Source: an uncultured Christensenella sp.
GTDB taxonomy: Bacteria > Bacillota > Clostridia > Christensenellales > Borkfalkiaceae
Assembly (NCBI GenBank): GCA_910587015.1
Contig: CAJUME010000010.1
Span: 1 to 64,000, forward strand
DNA length: 64,000 nt
Direction of reading: 5' to 3'
Of the stretch, positions 32,577 to 40,621 are shown piece by piece (position 1 is the stretch's first letter; each line of letters begins with the position of its first letter). Under the pieces are notes generated by a model that saw only the letters and a program-made list of their open reading frames with translations, made no database searches and was not told the origin of the DNA. A program made the translations under genes and the position numbers.

Positions 32577-32607
32577 TTAATTATTCAGATAAATTTACAA
32601 GCCGAAA

Positions 32608-32985
32608 TTACTCGAGAACTGCGGTTGCGCCTGCTGCTTTGAGGTCTGCGAGAATCTTCTCTGCATCTTCCTTAGCAACGTTCTCTTTAAGCACGCCGCC
32701 CTTTTCAACTGCGGTTTTAGCTTCTACAAGGCCAAGACCGGTGAATGCGCGTACAACCTTGATAACGTCGATTTTCTTAGCGCCTGCGTCCTTGAGGACT
32801 ACGTTGAACTCGGTCTTTTCCTCAGCTGCCGCTGCGGGAGCTGAGCCTGCTGCGGGAGCTGCCGCAACTGCTACGGGAGCCGCTGCGCTTACGCCGAACT
32901 TCTCTTCAAGAGCCTTTACAAGCTCGCTTGCTTCGATAAGGGTTAAGCCTTCGATTTCGGTAATGATTTTATTGATATCTGCCAT
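32608..32985 (-). CDS. rplL: 50S ribosomal protein L7/L12
   Basis: 125 aa. N-terminal dimerisation helices (IITEIEGLTLIEASELVKALEEKFG), Ala-rich hinge (about 35-58), and the C-terminal domain VVLKDAGAKKIDVIKVVRAFTGLGLVEAK. Forms the ribosomal stalk with L10 and recruits translation GTPases. Followed by a terminator, not by rpoB, unlike the usual rplJL-rpoBC order. Confidence 0.97.
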   Translation of the reverse strand: MADINKIITEIEGLTLIEASELVKALEEKFGVSAAAPVAVAAAPAAGSAPAAAAEEKTEFNVVLKDAGAKKIDVIKVVRAFTGLGLVEAKTAVEKGGVLKENVAKEDAEKILADLKAAGATAVLE

Positions 32986-33079
32986 TTTTAATAATCTCCT
33001 GATAAATTTTTATATTTTTTATTGATTTTTGCGCGTTAAGGGCGGCGCGAGCCCGCTTCGATTTAACTGATTGTTAAGC

Positions 33080-33604
33080 TTACGCTTGCTTTTGCTGTGC
33101 GATTGCGTTGATAACGCGTACAAGTCCGCTTACAACGTTGTTCAGCACGCCCGCGATATTGGTTGCGGGTGCATTGATAGAGCCAAGCATTTTTGCAATG
33201 AGCTCTTCCCTCGACGGCATGTCGGACAGCGCCTTTATGCCCTTCTTATCGACGTATGCGTTGTCTACGAAAGCGCTTTTTAAAACGATTTTACCGTCGT
33301 AGTCCTTAGCGGCGGCCGTCATGACCTTTGCCGCGTTGGTTTCGTCCGTGCCGAACGTAACAGCCGTGGGGCCGTTAAGGTCGGCGTCGAAATCGGTAAA
33401 GCCCAAATCGTTGAAAGCTTTTCTTACAAGGGTGTTTTTGTAAACCTTGTACTCGCAGCCCGCTTTTTTGCACTTGCTGCGAAGCTCGGATACTTCTTTA
33501 ACGGTGAGCTTGTTGTAATCTACGAGTACAACCGATTTTGCCGCTTTGATTTTATCCGTAATTTCCTGAACAACTACCTTTTTAGCTTCGAAATTAGCTG
33601 ACAA
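33080..33604 (-). CDS. rplJ: 50S ribosomal protein L10
   Basis: 174 aa, TTG start at 33604 behind AGGAGGT, unusual for a ribosomal gene. VVLVDYNKLTVKEVSELR and KNTLVRKAF are L10 signatures; base of the stalk. Preceded by an L10-type leader, a terminator-like hairpin and its own promoter, so autogenous control is expected. Confidence 0.96.
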   Translation of the reverse strand: MSANFEAKKVVVQEITDKIKAAKSVVLVDYNKLTVKEVSELRSKCKKAGCEYKVYKNTLVRKAFNDLGFTDFDADLNGPTAVTFGTDETNAAKVMTAAAKDYDGKIVLKSAFVDNAYVDKKGIKALSDMPSREELIAKMLGSINAPATNIAGVLNNVVSGLVRVINAIAQQKQA

Positions 33605-33629
33605 ATTTTTACCTCCTTAAAAAATTTGT

Positions 33630-33667
33630 AAAAAACAATTCCTTGTGCGCAAAGTGACACAAGGAAT
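33630..33667 (-). terminator. attenuator hairpin upstream of rplJ
   Basis: ATTCCTTGTG / CACAAGGAAT 10-bp stem followed on the minus strand by a U-run, inside the rplJ leader. Likely a regulated terminator of the L10 autoregulation loop. Confidence 0.65.
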
Positions 33668-33699
33668 AAGAAAATAACCGTAATTCGTTTATTTTTTAA

Positions 33700-33777
33700 T
33701 ATTTCCCGTCACCTGAGCGGGAAATTAAGCGTTGAACGCGCCCGCCGTCTTAGGCACTGAAACTGATTTACCTTTGA
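33700..33777 (-). ncRNA. L10 ribosomal protein leader
   Basis: The rplJ 5' UTR contains GACGGCGGG, TTCCCGC and GACGGGAA elements around 33702-33760, compatible with the L10-binding stem-loop and kink-turn of the L10 leader. Between promoter and attenuator, as expected for feedback by the L10-L12 complex. Covariance search not run. Confidence 0.6.
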
Positions 33778-33806
33778 AGTATATATTCCGCTTTGCGTTT
33801 TGTCAA
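33778..33806 (-). promoter_or_regulatory. rplJ-rplL promoter
   Basis: TTGACA (33801-33806), 17-base spacer, TATACT (33778-33783). Confidence 0.8.
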
Positions 33807-33832
33807 ACGTTTTTGCGGAAATATCCGATTTT

Positions 33833-34522
33833 TTAACCTTTGTTGTAGTTGACGCGTACGCCGGGGCCCATTGTTGCAGAAAGCGTTACGCTTTTGATAT
33901 ACTGACCCTTTGCGGTTGCGGGCTTAGCCTTGACGATTGCGTCCATAAGCGCGTTGAAGTTTTCGGTAAGCTTTTCTACGCCGAAGGACTTTTTGCCGAT
34001 TGCAACGTGGATAATCGCCGTTTTGTCAAGACGGTATTCTACCTTACCTGCCTTAACTTCCTTAACCGCCTTTGCAACGTCCATAGTAACGGTGCCGCTC
34101 TTGGGGTTGGGCATCAAGCCCTTGGGGCCGAGGATACGTCCGATACGACCTACCATACCCATCATATCGGGGGTGGTAATCATAACGTCGAAGTCGAACC
34201 AGTTCTGCGACTGAATGCGCTGAATGGTTTCTTCCGCGCCGACGTAGTCAGCGCCCGCCGCCGTTGCCGCGTCTGCCTTATCGCCCTTTGCGATAACGAG
34301 TACCTTTTTGGTTTTGCCGGTACCGTTGGGAAGGACGAGCACGCCGCGGACCTGCTGGTCTGCCTGTCTGGGGTCAACGCCCAGACGGATATGAAGCTCG
34401 ATTGTTTCGTCGAATTTTGCTTTTGCAGTGTCTATAACGAGCTTTGTAGCCTCGTTAAGGTCGTAGGACTTGGAACGGTCGTATGCGGCAATGCTTTCCG
34501 CGTATTTCTTTGAAAGTTTCAT
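33833..34522 (-). CDS. rplA: 50S ribosomal protein L1
   Basis: 229 aa. L1 signatures VIAKGDKADAATAAGADYVG, GPKGLMPNPKSGTV and a C-terminal ATMGPGVRVN. Stalk protein near the E site and a translational repressor of its own operon. Follows rplK by 14 bp. Confidence 0.97.
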   Translation of the reverse strand: MKLSKKYAESIAAYDRSKSYDLNEATKLVIDTAKAKFDETIELHIRLGVDPRQADQQVRGVLVLPNGTGKTKKVLVIAKGDKADAATAAGADYVGAEETIQRIQSQNWFDFDVMITTPDMMGMVGRIGRILGPKGLMPNPKSGTVTMDVAKAVKEVKAGKVEYRLDKTAIIHVAIGKKSFGVEKLTENFNALMDAIVKAKPATAKGQYIKSVTLSATMGPGVRVNYNKG

Positions 34523-34536
34523 TCTTGCGACCCTCC

Positions 34537-34962
34537 TTACTCTTCTACCGTGACGCCCATAGAGCGTGCGGTACCCTTGACCATGCTTTTAGCCGCTTCC
34601 AAATCATCGCAGTTAAGGTCGGGCATCTTTGTTTTTGCGATTTCTTCAACCTGAGCCTTGGTAAGCTTGCCGACCTTGTCGCGGTTGGGGCGTGCGCTTG
34701 CCGTGTCTATGCCCAGCGCCTTTTTGATAAGCACGGGCGTAGGCGGAGTTTTAAGCTCGAACGTGAAGCTTCTGTCCTGATAAATCGTGACAACGCAAGG
34801 GATGATAAGTCCCGCCTGAGCGGCTGTTTTTGCGTTGAATTCCTTGGTAAAGCCGGGAATGTTAATTCCGTGGGGGCCGAGCGTGGAGCCTACGGGAGGC
34901 GCGGGCGTTGCTTTACCGGCGGGAAGCTGCAGCTTTACTACTGCGGTAATCTTCTTTGCCAT
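34537..34962 (-). CDS. rplK: 50S ribosomal protein L11
   Basis: 141 aa. KLQLPAGKATPAPPVGSTLG and TPPTPVLIKKALG are typical. Forms the GTPase-associated centre with 23S rRNA; needed for stringent-factor activation. Confidence 0.97.
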   Translation of the reverse strand: MAKKITAVVKLQLPAGKATPAPPVGSTLGPHGINIPGFTKEFNAKTAAQAGLIIPCVVTIYQDRSFTFELKTPPTPVLIKKALGIDTASARPNRDKVGKLTKAQVEEIAKTKMPDLNCDDLEAAKSMVKGTARSMGVTVEE

Positions 34963-35160
34963 AATTTTATATCTCCTTAGTGGTTAAGCGAATGCGTCAG
35001 TGTGAAAAATTTAGCGCACTCTCCCACTTTAAACGTTCCGTTTAATCAAAGTATCTTAATTGCTCAATACCTTAAAAAACTCACGTTGTTATCAAACTTT
35101 AAAAAATTTTATACTGTAATTTCAAGCATTCGTATATTCGTCATTAAAGCGTCAATCATC

Positions 35161-35211
35161 CGTCATTTCGAACGTCCATTCCCGTCATTTCGAGCGCAGT
35201 CGAGAAATCCC
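35161..35211 (+). repeat. REP-like element, left of the GIY-YIG gene
   Basis: Two direct copies of CGTCATTTCGA (35161 and 35183), the second continuing as GCGCAGTCGAGAAATCCC. Inverted relative to the copy at 35521-35558. The rest of 35002-35160 is AT-rich and shows nothing else. Confidence 0.6.
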
Positions 35212-35226
35212 AACGTCCAAACCGTT

Positions 35227-35502
35227 TCAATTCAACTCAATTTCTGTCCAACTTGAATTTACATTTTCAATAAGCGCATTTTTTTTGGCTCTTGACCATT
35301 TCTTTAATTGCTTTTCACGGTCAATAGCAAACTGCGGACTGTTAAACACTTCATAATAAACCAATTTGTGCACATTATAAGCTTTTGTAAAACCGTCAAC
35401 AATTTGCAATTTATGCTCGCTTACGCGTCTTAACAGATTATTCGTAATCCCTATATATAAAGTGGAATTACTGTCGTTTGCTAATATATAGACGTAATAC
35501 AT
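35227..35502 (-). CDS. GIY-YIG endonuclease-like protein
   Basis: 91 aa. MYYVYILANDSNSTLYIGIT (GIY...YIG), KAYNVHKLVYYE and the catalytic region FAIDREKQLKKW identify the small stand-alone GIY-YIG family. Inserted between nusG and rplK, normally adjacent, and flanked by inverted REP-like repeats. May be a mobile or REP-associated nuclease. Confidence 0.85.
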   Translation of the reverse strand: MYYVYILANDSNSTLYIGITNNLLRRVSEHKLQIVDGFTKAYNVHKLVYYEVFNSPQFAIDREKQLKKWSRAKKNALIENVNSSWTEIELN

Positions 35503-35520
35503 TCTATAATGCTATGTCAG

Positions 35521-35558
35521 GGGGATTTCTCCGCGCGCTGACGCTTGGTCGAAATGAC
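35521..35558 (-). repeat. REP-like element, right of the GIY-YIG gene
   Basis: Read on the minus strand: GTCATTTCGACC...GCGGAGAAATCCCC, the same ends as the left element, so the GIY-YIG gene is bracketed by inverted repeats. Confidence 0.6.
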
Positions 35559-35566
35559 TGTGTGCG

Positions 35567-36106
35567 TTAATCTAACTTTCTTATCTGAATATACTCAACT
35601 TCCACATCGGTATTTCTGCCGAACATCTGGATATTGACCTTTGCCTTTTTGGCGAGGTCGTTCAGCTCTGTAATGGTTCCCTCGAAGCCTTCGAGCGGGC
35701 CGCTGTCTACGCCGACCTTGTCGCCAACGGCGAAAATTGCATCGGGGTCGACCTCTTCAAGGCGCATTTTGCGGATTTCGTCCTTCTTCATGGGGATAGG
35801 TCTGCCCTGAGGGCCGACAAAGCCCGTAACGCCGCGCGTGCTTGTAACCCAGTACCAAAGCTGGTTGGAGTATATCATTTTTATGAAAACATAGCAAGGC
35901 AGAAGCTTGCGCTCTACAACCTTGCGCTTGCCGTTCTTTTCTTCAATCGTCTGTTCCATAGGAATTTTGACGTCGAAAATCATATTCTGCAAATTGTTGT
36001 TTTCTATAAGCCGTTCAAGACTGTCCTTCACCATTGATTCGTAGCCGGAATAGGTGTGAAGGATATACCAGCACGGGTTTTCGGTATCAGCTATGTTAGT
36101 TGCCAT
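35567..36106 (-). CDS. nusG: transcription antitermination factor NusG
   Basis: 179 aa. NGN domain (CWYILHTYSGYESMVKDSL) and C-terminal KOW (FAVGDKVGVDSGPLEGFEG). Binds RNA polymerase clamp and couples transcription to translation or Rho. Follows secE by 3 bp. Confidence 0.96.
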   Translation of the reverse strand: MATNIADTENPCWYILHTYSGYESMVKDSLERLIENNNLQNMIFDVKIPMEQTIEEKNGKRKVVERKLLPCYVFIKMIYSNQLWYWVTSTRGVTGFVGPQGRPIPMKKDEIRKMRLEEVDPDAIFAVGDKVGVDSGPLEGFEGTITELNDLAKKAKVNIQMFGRNTDVEVEYIQIRKLD

Positions 36107-36109
36107 AAT

Positions 36110-36346
36110 TTACTTACCGCCCAGACCGGTTATAAGGTTAAACAGCGCCTGCAAGCCCATATTAAGGCCCGTAAACACCACAAGGAAAACAAGCACCACC
36201 ACCAGAACAACGCAGGTTGTTTTGACCACCTTGGGGAAGGTGGGCCACGTTACCCTTTTCAGCTCGGAAAAGGTTTCCTTAATTTTTCTGCCCATTCTTA
36301 CAAAAATGTTGGGCTTTTTTGCCTCAGTATTTTTTTGGTTTGCCAT
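36110..36346 (-). CDS. secE: preprotein translocase subunit SecE
   Basis: 78 aa. FSELKRVTWPTFPKVVKTT followed by a single transmembrane helix (about 44-65) is the minimal Gram-positive SecE, clamping SecY in the membrane. Confidence 0.95.
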   Translation of the reverse strand: MANQKNTEAKKPNIFVRMGRKIKETFSELKRVTWPTFPKVVKTTCVVLVVVLVFLVVFTGLNMGLQALFNLITGLGGK

Positions 36347-36425
36347 TATAATACCTCAATAAATAACGCCGCCGTATTTCAGCGGTTAAAGCCTTGGAGA
36401 GAAAAGCAAAAAGCCTGCGCTTTAA

Positions 36426-36593
36426 TTACTTGCTTTCCTTATGCTCGGTATGCTTTTTGCAGAAGGGACAGTACTTGGAAATGGTAAGTCTGTCGGGGTC
36501 GTTGCGCTTATTCTTATAACTGTCGTAATTGCGGTGCTTGCAAACAGTGCACTCGAAAGTTATCTTTGTTCTGACATCTGCTTTCTTAGCCAT
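36426..36593 (-). CDS. rpmG: 50S ribosomal protein L33
   Basis: 55 aa, ATG at 36593. RTKITFECTVCKHRNYDSYK and YCPFCKKHTEH: two CxxC pairs, so the zinc-binding (C+) form. Operon head rpmG-secE-nusG. Promoter candidate TTGACA (36670-36675), 18-base spacer, TAAACT (36646-36651). Confidence 0.95.
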   Translation of the reverse strand: MAKKADVRTKITFECTVCKHRNYDSYKNKRNDPDRLTISKYCPFCKKHTEHKESK

Positions 36594-36722
36594 GTGGAAA
36601 AAACTCCGTACAAAAAAATTACACCCCCCTTTTGGGTGCTAATTGAGTTTAGCACACACGCAAAGGGCTTGTCAACCTATTTTTAAGCGGTTTTGGCGGT
36701 TTTATTTATTTTTTAGGGGGAG

Positions 36723-36926
36723 TCAGACCTTTCTGCCAACGAGTTCGTCCAAGGAAATACCGTAAAAGTCTGCAAGCTTAATACAGTCCTCTATTGCGGG
36801 GGAATGCTTACCGCTTTCGAAATAGCTGATTTTTTGCTGAGTTATGCCCGTTGCCTTTGCAAGGGCAGACTGCGAGTAACCCCTTACTTCCCTTTGATAT
36901 TTGATTGCTTCGATAAAGTCATTCAT
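36723..36926 (-). CDS. XRE-family regulator, module 2b
   Basis: 67 aa HTH (YQREVRGYSQSALAKATGITQQKISYFESG). Three bases after the 37160-36930 XRE gene, so two repressors are in tandem. Confidence 0.8.
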   Translation of the reverse strand: MNDFIEAIKYQREVRGYSQSALAKATGITQQKISYFESGKHSPAIEDCIKLADFYGISLDELVGRKV

Positions 36927-36929
36927 AAT

Positions 36930-37160
36930 TTAAAATATATCAAACAACTCTACCGCACTGATATCTAAAACGGAAATCAGCTTTATTATATCTGCAAGAC
37001 ACGGCTCTCTTCTGCCTTGTTCCCAGTTTGCATATGTGCTGACAGGAATTTGCAGCTCTGCCGCAATTCCTTTTTGGGATAAGCCTTTTTCGGCTCTGAG
37101 AGCTTTAAGATGCTTGCCGAATAATTCTGTAATGCTTGTATTTTGAGTATTTTCTTTCAT
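36930..37160 (-). CDS. XRE-family regulator, module 2a
   Basis: 76 aa HTH (LKALRAEKGLSQKGIAAELQIPVSTYANWEQG). RBS AAGGCAGC. Divergent from the 37271 gene across two palindromic operators. Confidence 0.82.
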   Translation of the reverse strand: MKENTQNTSITELFGKHLKALRAEKGLSQKGIAAELQIPVSTYANWEQGRREPCLADIIKLISVLDISAVELFDIF

Positions 37161-37194
37161 AATGCTGCCTTTTGTAAAAATTATAATAGAAAGT

Positions 37195-37235
37195 AGTCAA
37201 TTTGACTTGACAGTGGTCAAAGTGACTATTACAAT
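37195..37235 (+). promoter_or_regulatory. operator-in-spacer promoter, module 2
   Basis: TTGACA (37207-37212), 17-base spacer, TACAAT (37230-37235). Palindrome GGTCAAAGTGACT (37215-37227) sits in the spacer, and a second, AGTCAATTTGACT (37195-37207), overlaps the -35. Confidence 0.78.
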
Positions 37236-37270
37236 ATCAGCAAGCAAACATAAAATAAGGAATATAGATT

Positions 37271-37546
37271 ATGAATTATCCGATTATTAAAGACTTGTTT
37301 GAAAGGGGTTGCATAAGCGAGAGCATGCCCGTAAGCAAGGCGCAGAAGGAAACGGCGAAAAAGCTTTTTGAATTTGAGGAAAGGATAAAACAGTATTTGC
37401 CGGACGGCGGGGAGGAAATTATTAGGGAATATTCGTTTTTGCAGGGAGAAATGAATTGCGAAACGGAGAGCGCCGCGTTTGCCGAGGGGTTTAAGACGGG
37501 GCTTTTGGTAGGGCTTGAAGTTTTTTCCGATTTGTTGAAAAAATAA
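37271..37546 (+). CDS. small helical protein of an XRE module (DUF6809-like), copy 2
   Basis: 91 aa. Pattern LFERGCISESMPVSKAQKET...EEIIREYSFLQGEMN...ESAAFAEGFKTGLLVGLEVF fits DUF6809. RBS ATAAGGAA. Divergent from tandem XRE genes. Function unknown. Confidence 0.68.
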   Translation: MNYPIIKDLFERGCISESMPVSKAQKETAKKLFEFEERIKQYLPDGGEEIIREYSFLQGEMNCETESAAFAEGFKTGLLVGLEVFSDLLKK

Positions 37547-37551
37547 TATAA

Positions 37552-37580
37552 GCCGCCCGCGCAAATATGGCGCGGGCGGC
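37552..37580. terminator. hairpin between convergent genes
   Basis: GCCGCCCGCGC / GCGCGGGCGGC 11-bp stem; the T-tract is weak on the plus side. Confidence 0.5.
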
Positions 37581-37604
37581 GTTAAATGCTAACACATAAA
37601 GTAC

Positions 37605-38054
37605 TTAGTTTAAATTGCCGTCGTCGGGGTTGCTTGCCGTGGTGAAGGCGAAAACGTCCCTGTCCTCTGGGAAGACGGGGCCTGTGATTACGGGCAGATA
37701 CAGCGGGGGAATTTGCACACTTGCCATAAGCGCGGAAACCGCCGTGCGCAGATAGGGATAGAGCAGCTTTGTTGCATCGATTACGAAGCGGCGCTCCTCG
37801 TCCTGATTTTTTATGTCCTCTACCACGAACAAACCGACAATGGATACGGTTATATTGAAGGGCTTGGGCTCCTGCTCGGTGCTTTCGATTTTGAGCGAAA
37901 GTCCGACCTGACTTACCTTTTCCCCCTCCTTTGCCATACGCGCCACGCGGGAAAACTGAGGCTTGATTTCTACCTTGCCGTCGGGGGCGGGGGCGATGCC
38001 CGTATCCCTGAAATTGTATTCGGTGGTTTTTACGCCGATTATATTATACTTCAT
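37605..38054 (-). CDS. SecB-like chaperone, chromosomal copy
   Basis: 149 aa. N-terminal strands (FNITVSIVGLFVVED) and the C-terminal helix and strand LLYPYLRTAVSALMASVQIP...LPVITGPVF match SecB (PYLR helix followed by a Pro-rich strand). Single gene opposite rng. In a Bacillota background it may assist a secreted or toxin-related client rather than general export. Related to, but distinct from, the prophage copy at 11192. Confidence 0.65.
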   Translation of the reverse strand: MKYNIIGVKTTEYNFRDTGIAPAPDGKVEIKPQFSRVARMAKEGEKVSQVGLSLKIESTEQEPKPFNITVSIVGLFVVEDIKNQDEERRFVIDATKLLYPYLRTAVSALMASVQIPPLYLPVITGPVFPEDRDVFAFTTASNPDDGNLN

Positions 38055-38176
38055 TTTTTGTTACTCCTTGACGTTTCTTTTTTTGAAAAACTGCAATTAT
38101 TATAGCGCATTTGGAAGAATTTGTCAATACGGTTAATGTTTTTGACGGTTTTTTAATTAAAAATTCACATTGGGTA

Positions 38177-38205
38177 TTGAAAAACCGCCGACGCTGTTTT
38201 ATAAT
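38177..38205 (+). promoter_or_regulatory. rng promoter
   Basis: TTGAAA (38177-38182), 17-base spacer, TATAAT (38200-38205). Confidence 0.7.
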
Positions 38206-38260
38206 GTTAGTCGCGTGCTTTAATTAAGTATTTTTGGCGCGCAAGGTTTACGGGGGGAGC

Positions 38261-39778
38261 ATGTCAAGGAAAACTCTGTATTTCGACAGCTGCTGCGGAT
38301 TTATTTCGGCAATCGCCGCGGAAAACGGAAAGCTGACCGAATTCGGCTTTGAGAGAACAGAGCGCGGTACGGTTATCGGCAACATTTACAAGGGCAGGGT
38401 GGAAAGCATTCTGCAAGGCATGCAGGCGGCGTTTATCGACTGCGGACTTGCGCGCAACTGCTATCTTTCTGCCGAGAGCGAGCTGCCCGACGCGGAAAAG
38501 TACTACGGCGCGAGGAGCGCGGACGGTGCAGACGGTGCGGGTGCTATGGGGGCGTTTCCGAATTTGAAGGTCGGGGACGAGGTTATGGTGCAGGTGGTTA
38601 AGGCGCCCATAGGCAAAAAGGGCGCGAAGGTGACGCTTAAACCCTCGTTTGTGGGCAATAGCCTTATATATATGCCCGAAATACCGTTTGTGGGGGTTTC
38701 GCGCAAGATTGCGGACGAGGAACTGCGGCGCAACCTTGTTTTTTGTGCGGAGCGGATAAAAAAGCCCTGGGAGGGGCTTATTTTAAGGACTGCCGCACCG
38801 TACGCCGAAAGAAGCAGGCTTGTAGACGAGTACAGCTATTTAAAGAACACATATGCGGGGGTCAAACGCGCCTTCGAGAGCGCGAAGGTAGGCGATTTGC
38901 TGCATACGGACAGCTTTTTGCCAGCGCGGGTTATGCGCGACACGCTTGCGAACGAGGTTGAAGGCATTGTTGTAGGCACAAGGGAGCTGAAAGAGAAAAT
39001 AGACGGGATAATGAATTTGTTTCCGCCGCGTACGCGCAGACCCGTTATTCTGCACGATACGGGCAGGGATATGCTGGACGAGCTGGGGATTTCACGACAG
39101 ATAAGCGAGCTTGCATTCCCGCGGGTTGAGCTTGACAACGGAGCCTATCTGATAATAGAAAAGACAGAGGCGCTGACCGTTATAGACGTGAACACGGGGA
39201 AATTTATCGGGGACGACAGCCTTGAACAGACAGTATATTACACGAACATTCTTGCCGCGCGTGAGATTGCAAGGCAGGTGCGGCTGAGGAATATAGGCGG
39301 GATTGTAGTTGTAGACTTTATTGATATGCAGAGCGGGGCGCACAGAAGCGCGCTTGTGGAGGAATTGGAGCGGGCGCTTGCCGCGGACAAGGCGAAGTGC
39401 ACCGTTTCCGCAATGTCGCAGTTCGGGCTGGTGGAGTTTACGCGCAAGCGCACGGGCACCACTCCGCTTGCACATATGGTTAAGCCGTGCCGCTATTGCC
39501 GCGAGGCGGGGCACACCTTGAAGGAAGAATACATACTGTTCGGGCTGAGGGCAAGGCTGTTGGAGCTTGTAGCGGACGGCGCAACCGCAATACGCGTGGA
39601 TATGAACGCGGACGTGCTTGCAAGGCTGACGGAGTTCGGGGCGATGCTTGCCGACCTGCGGACGCGGTGCAGGGGCGCGAAAATTTACGGAGTGCCGCAC
39701 AGAACCTATCACGAGGAGCAGCTGAACTTCCGCACGGCGGAATTCGAAATACCTAAGGAAGCCTTTCAGATAACTTAA
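38261..39778 (+). CDS. rng: ribonuclease E/G family protein
   Basis: 505 aa; ATG 38261 follows GGGGGGAG. S1-like domain at 30-130 (GNIYKGRVESILQGMQAAFIDCG), the catalytic DNase I-like part with TVIDVNTGKFIGD and VVDFIDMQ (Mg2+-binding Asp), and the zinc-link CRYCREAGHT. Processes 5S/16S rRNA precursors and mRNA. No long C-terminal degradosome scaffold, so RNase G-like in size. Confidence 0.9.
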   Translation: MSRKTLYFDSCCGFISAIAAENGKLTEFGFERTERGTVIGNIYKGRVESILQGMQAAFIDCGLARNCYLSAESELPDAEKYYGARSADGADGAGAMGAFPNLKVGDEVMVQVVKAPIGKKGAKVTLKPSFVGNSLIYMPEIPFVGVSRKIADEELRRNLVFCAERIKKPWEGLILRTAAPYAERSRLVDEYSYLKNTYAGVKRAFESAKVGDLLHTDSFLPARVMRDTLANEVEGIVVGTRELKEKIDGIMNLFPPRTRRPVILHDTGRDMLDELGISRQISELAFPRVELDNGAYLIIEKTEALTVIDVNTGKFIGDDSLEQTVYYTNILAAREIARQVRLRNIGGIVVVDFIDMQSGAHRSALVEELERALAADKAKCTVSAMSQFGLVEFTRKRTGTTPLAHMVKPCRYCREAGHTLKEEYILFGLRARLLELVADGATAIRVDMNADVLARLTEFGAMLADLRTRCRGAKIYGVPHRTYHEEQLNFRTAEFEIPKEAFQIT

Positions 39779-39793
39779 ATTTTTAAATGACGT

Positions 39794-39825
39794 GGCGCCC
39801 GCGGACTTGTAGGTCCGCGGGCGCC
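39794..39825 (+). terminator. rng terminator hairpin
   Basis: GGCGCCCGCGGAC / GTCCGCGGGCGCC 13-bp stem; the T-tract is short. Confidence 0.6.
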
Positions 39826-39846
39826 GAGCTTTATATGCTTTATGGC

Positions 39847-40569
39847 TTATCCCTTAAAGCCCCAGACGGGGTTGAAGCGTTTTTTGAAAATCAAGCCGTC
39901 GCAGACGTCCCAATCCTTGTCCCAGCCGTCGGGCTTTGCCTCAACCGCACAGTAAACGGTAAGCTTTTTCTTTCCGCTTAAAAAGAACGGAGCGCGGCCG
40001 ATTTTTTCTACCCCCGAGGGAATGACGACCTCGGTAAGCCTATAACAGCAATTGAAGGCGTTGGCGCCTATATTTTTTAGCGTTTCGGGAAAAGCTACGC
40101 TTGTCAGCGACTGACAGCAGGAAAACGCGCTGTCGCAAATTTCTTCCAAGCCTTCGGGCAGTTCAATATCTTCAAGCGCAAAGCAGTCGCCGAAGGCGAA
40201 CTCGTCGATAACTTTAAGACTTTTCGGCAAAGTAACTTTTTTAAGGTTACTGCAATACCAAAAGGCGCTTTGGCTGATTTTGGTCAGTCCCTCGCACAGC
40301 ACAACCTCCTCCAGCGTTTTGCACTCGTAAAAGGCAAGCTCCATATCCTCTACCGAGCCCGCGATTGTGACTTTTGTGAAATTGGGGCAGTCGCCTATAA
40401 AATTTTCGCAAAGCTTTTTAACGCCTTCCGAAATTACCAAGCTTTCTAAATTTTCGCACGAAAAAAAGGCGAACTCGCCTATTTCCGTTACGCCCTCGGG
40501 AATAACCACGTGCTTGTCCTCGCCCGTGTAGTGTGTTAAAATTCCGTTTTCTATCGTAAATCCGTCCAT
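39847..40569 (-). CDS. leucine-rich repeat (BspA/LRR_5) protein
   Basis: 240 aa from MDGFTIENG at 40569. Six to seven tandem LRR_5 units (VVIPEGVTEIGEFAFFSCEN, LPKSLKVIDEFAFGDC, and so on). No signal peptide in the shorter start, so possibly cytosolic; such proteins mediate adhesion or binding in gut bacteria. The upstream frame crosses an 18-bp tandem duplication. Confidence 0.75.
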   Translation of the reverse strand: MDGFTIENGILTHYTGEDKHVVIPEGVTEIGEFAFFSCENLESLVISEGVKKLCENFIGDCPNFTKVTIAGSVEDMELAFYECKTLEEVVLCEGLTKISQSAFWYCSNLKKVTLPKSLKVIDEFAFGDCFALEDIELPEGLEEICDSAFSCCQSLTSVAFPETLKNIGANAFNCCYRLTEVVIPSGVEKIGRAPFFLSGKKKLTVYCAVEAKPDGWDKDWDVCDGLIFKKRFNPVWGFKG

Positions 40570-40580
40570 TTTATTACCTT

Positions 40581-40616
40581 GCTTGTTGATATTTGCCTGC
40601 TTGTTGATATTTGCCT
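40581..40616. repeat. 18-bp tandem duplication
   Basis: GCTTGTTGATATTTGCCT occurs twice in immediate tandem between the LRR gene and the dipeptidase stop. Confidence 0.8.
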
Positions 40617-40621
40617 GCGGT

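Noticed and set aside
33800..34513. 237-aa plus-strand frame over rplA
   Set aside because: Antisense of ribosomal protein L1; Cys/Val-rich shadow.
36347..36425. tRNA-Trp between rpmG and secE
   Set aside because: Present in some Bacillota, but no cloverleaf or CCA here.
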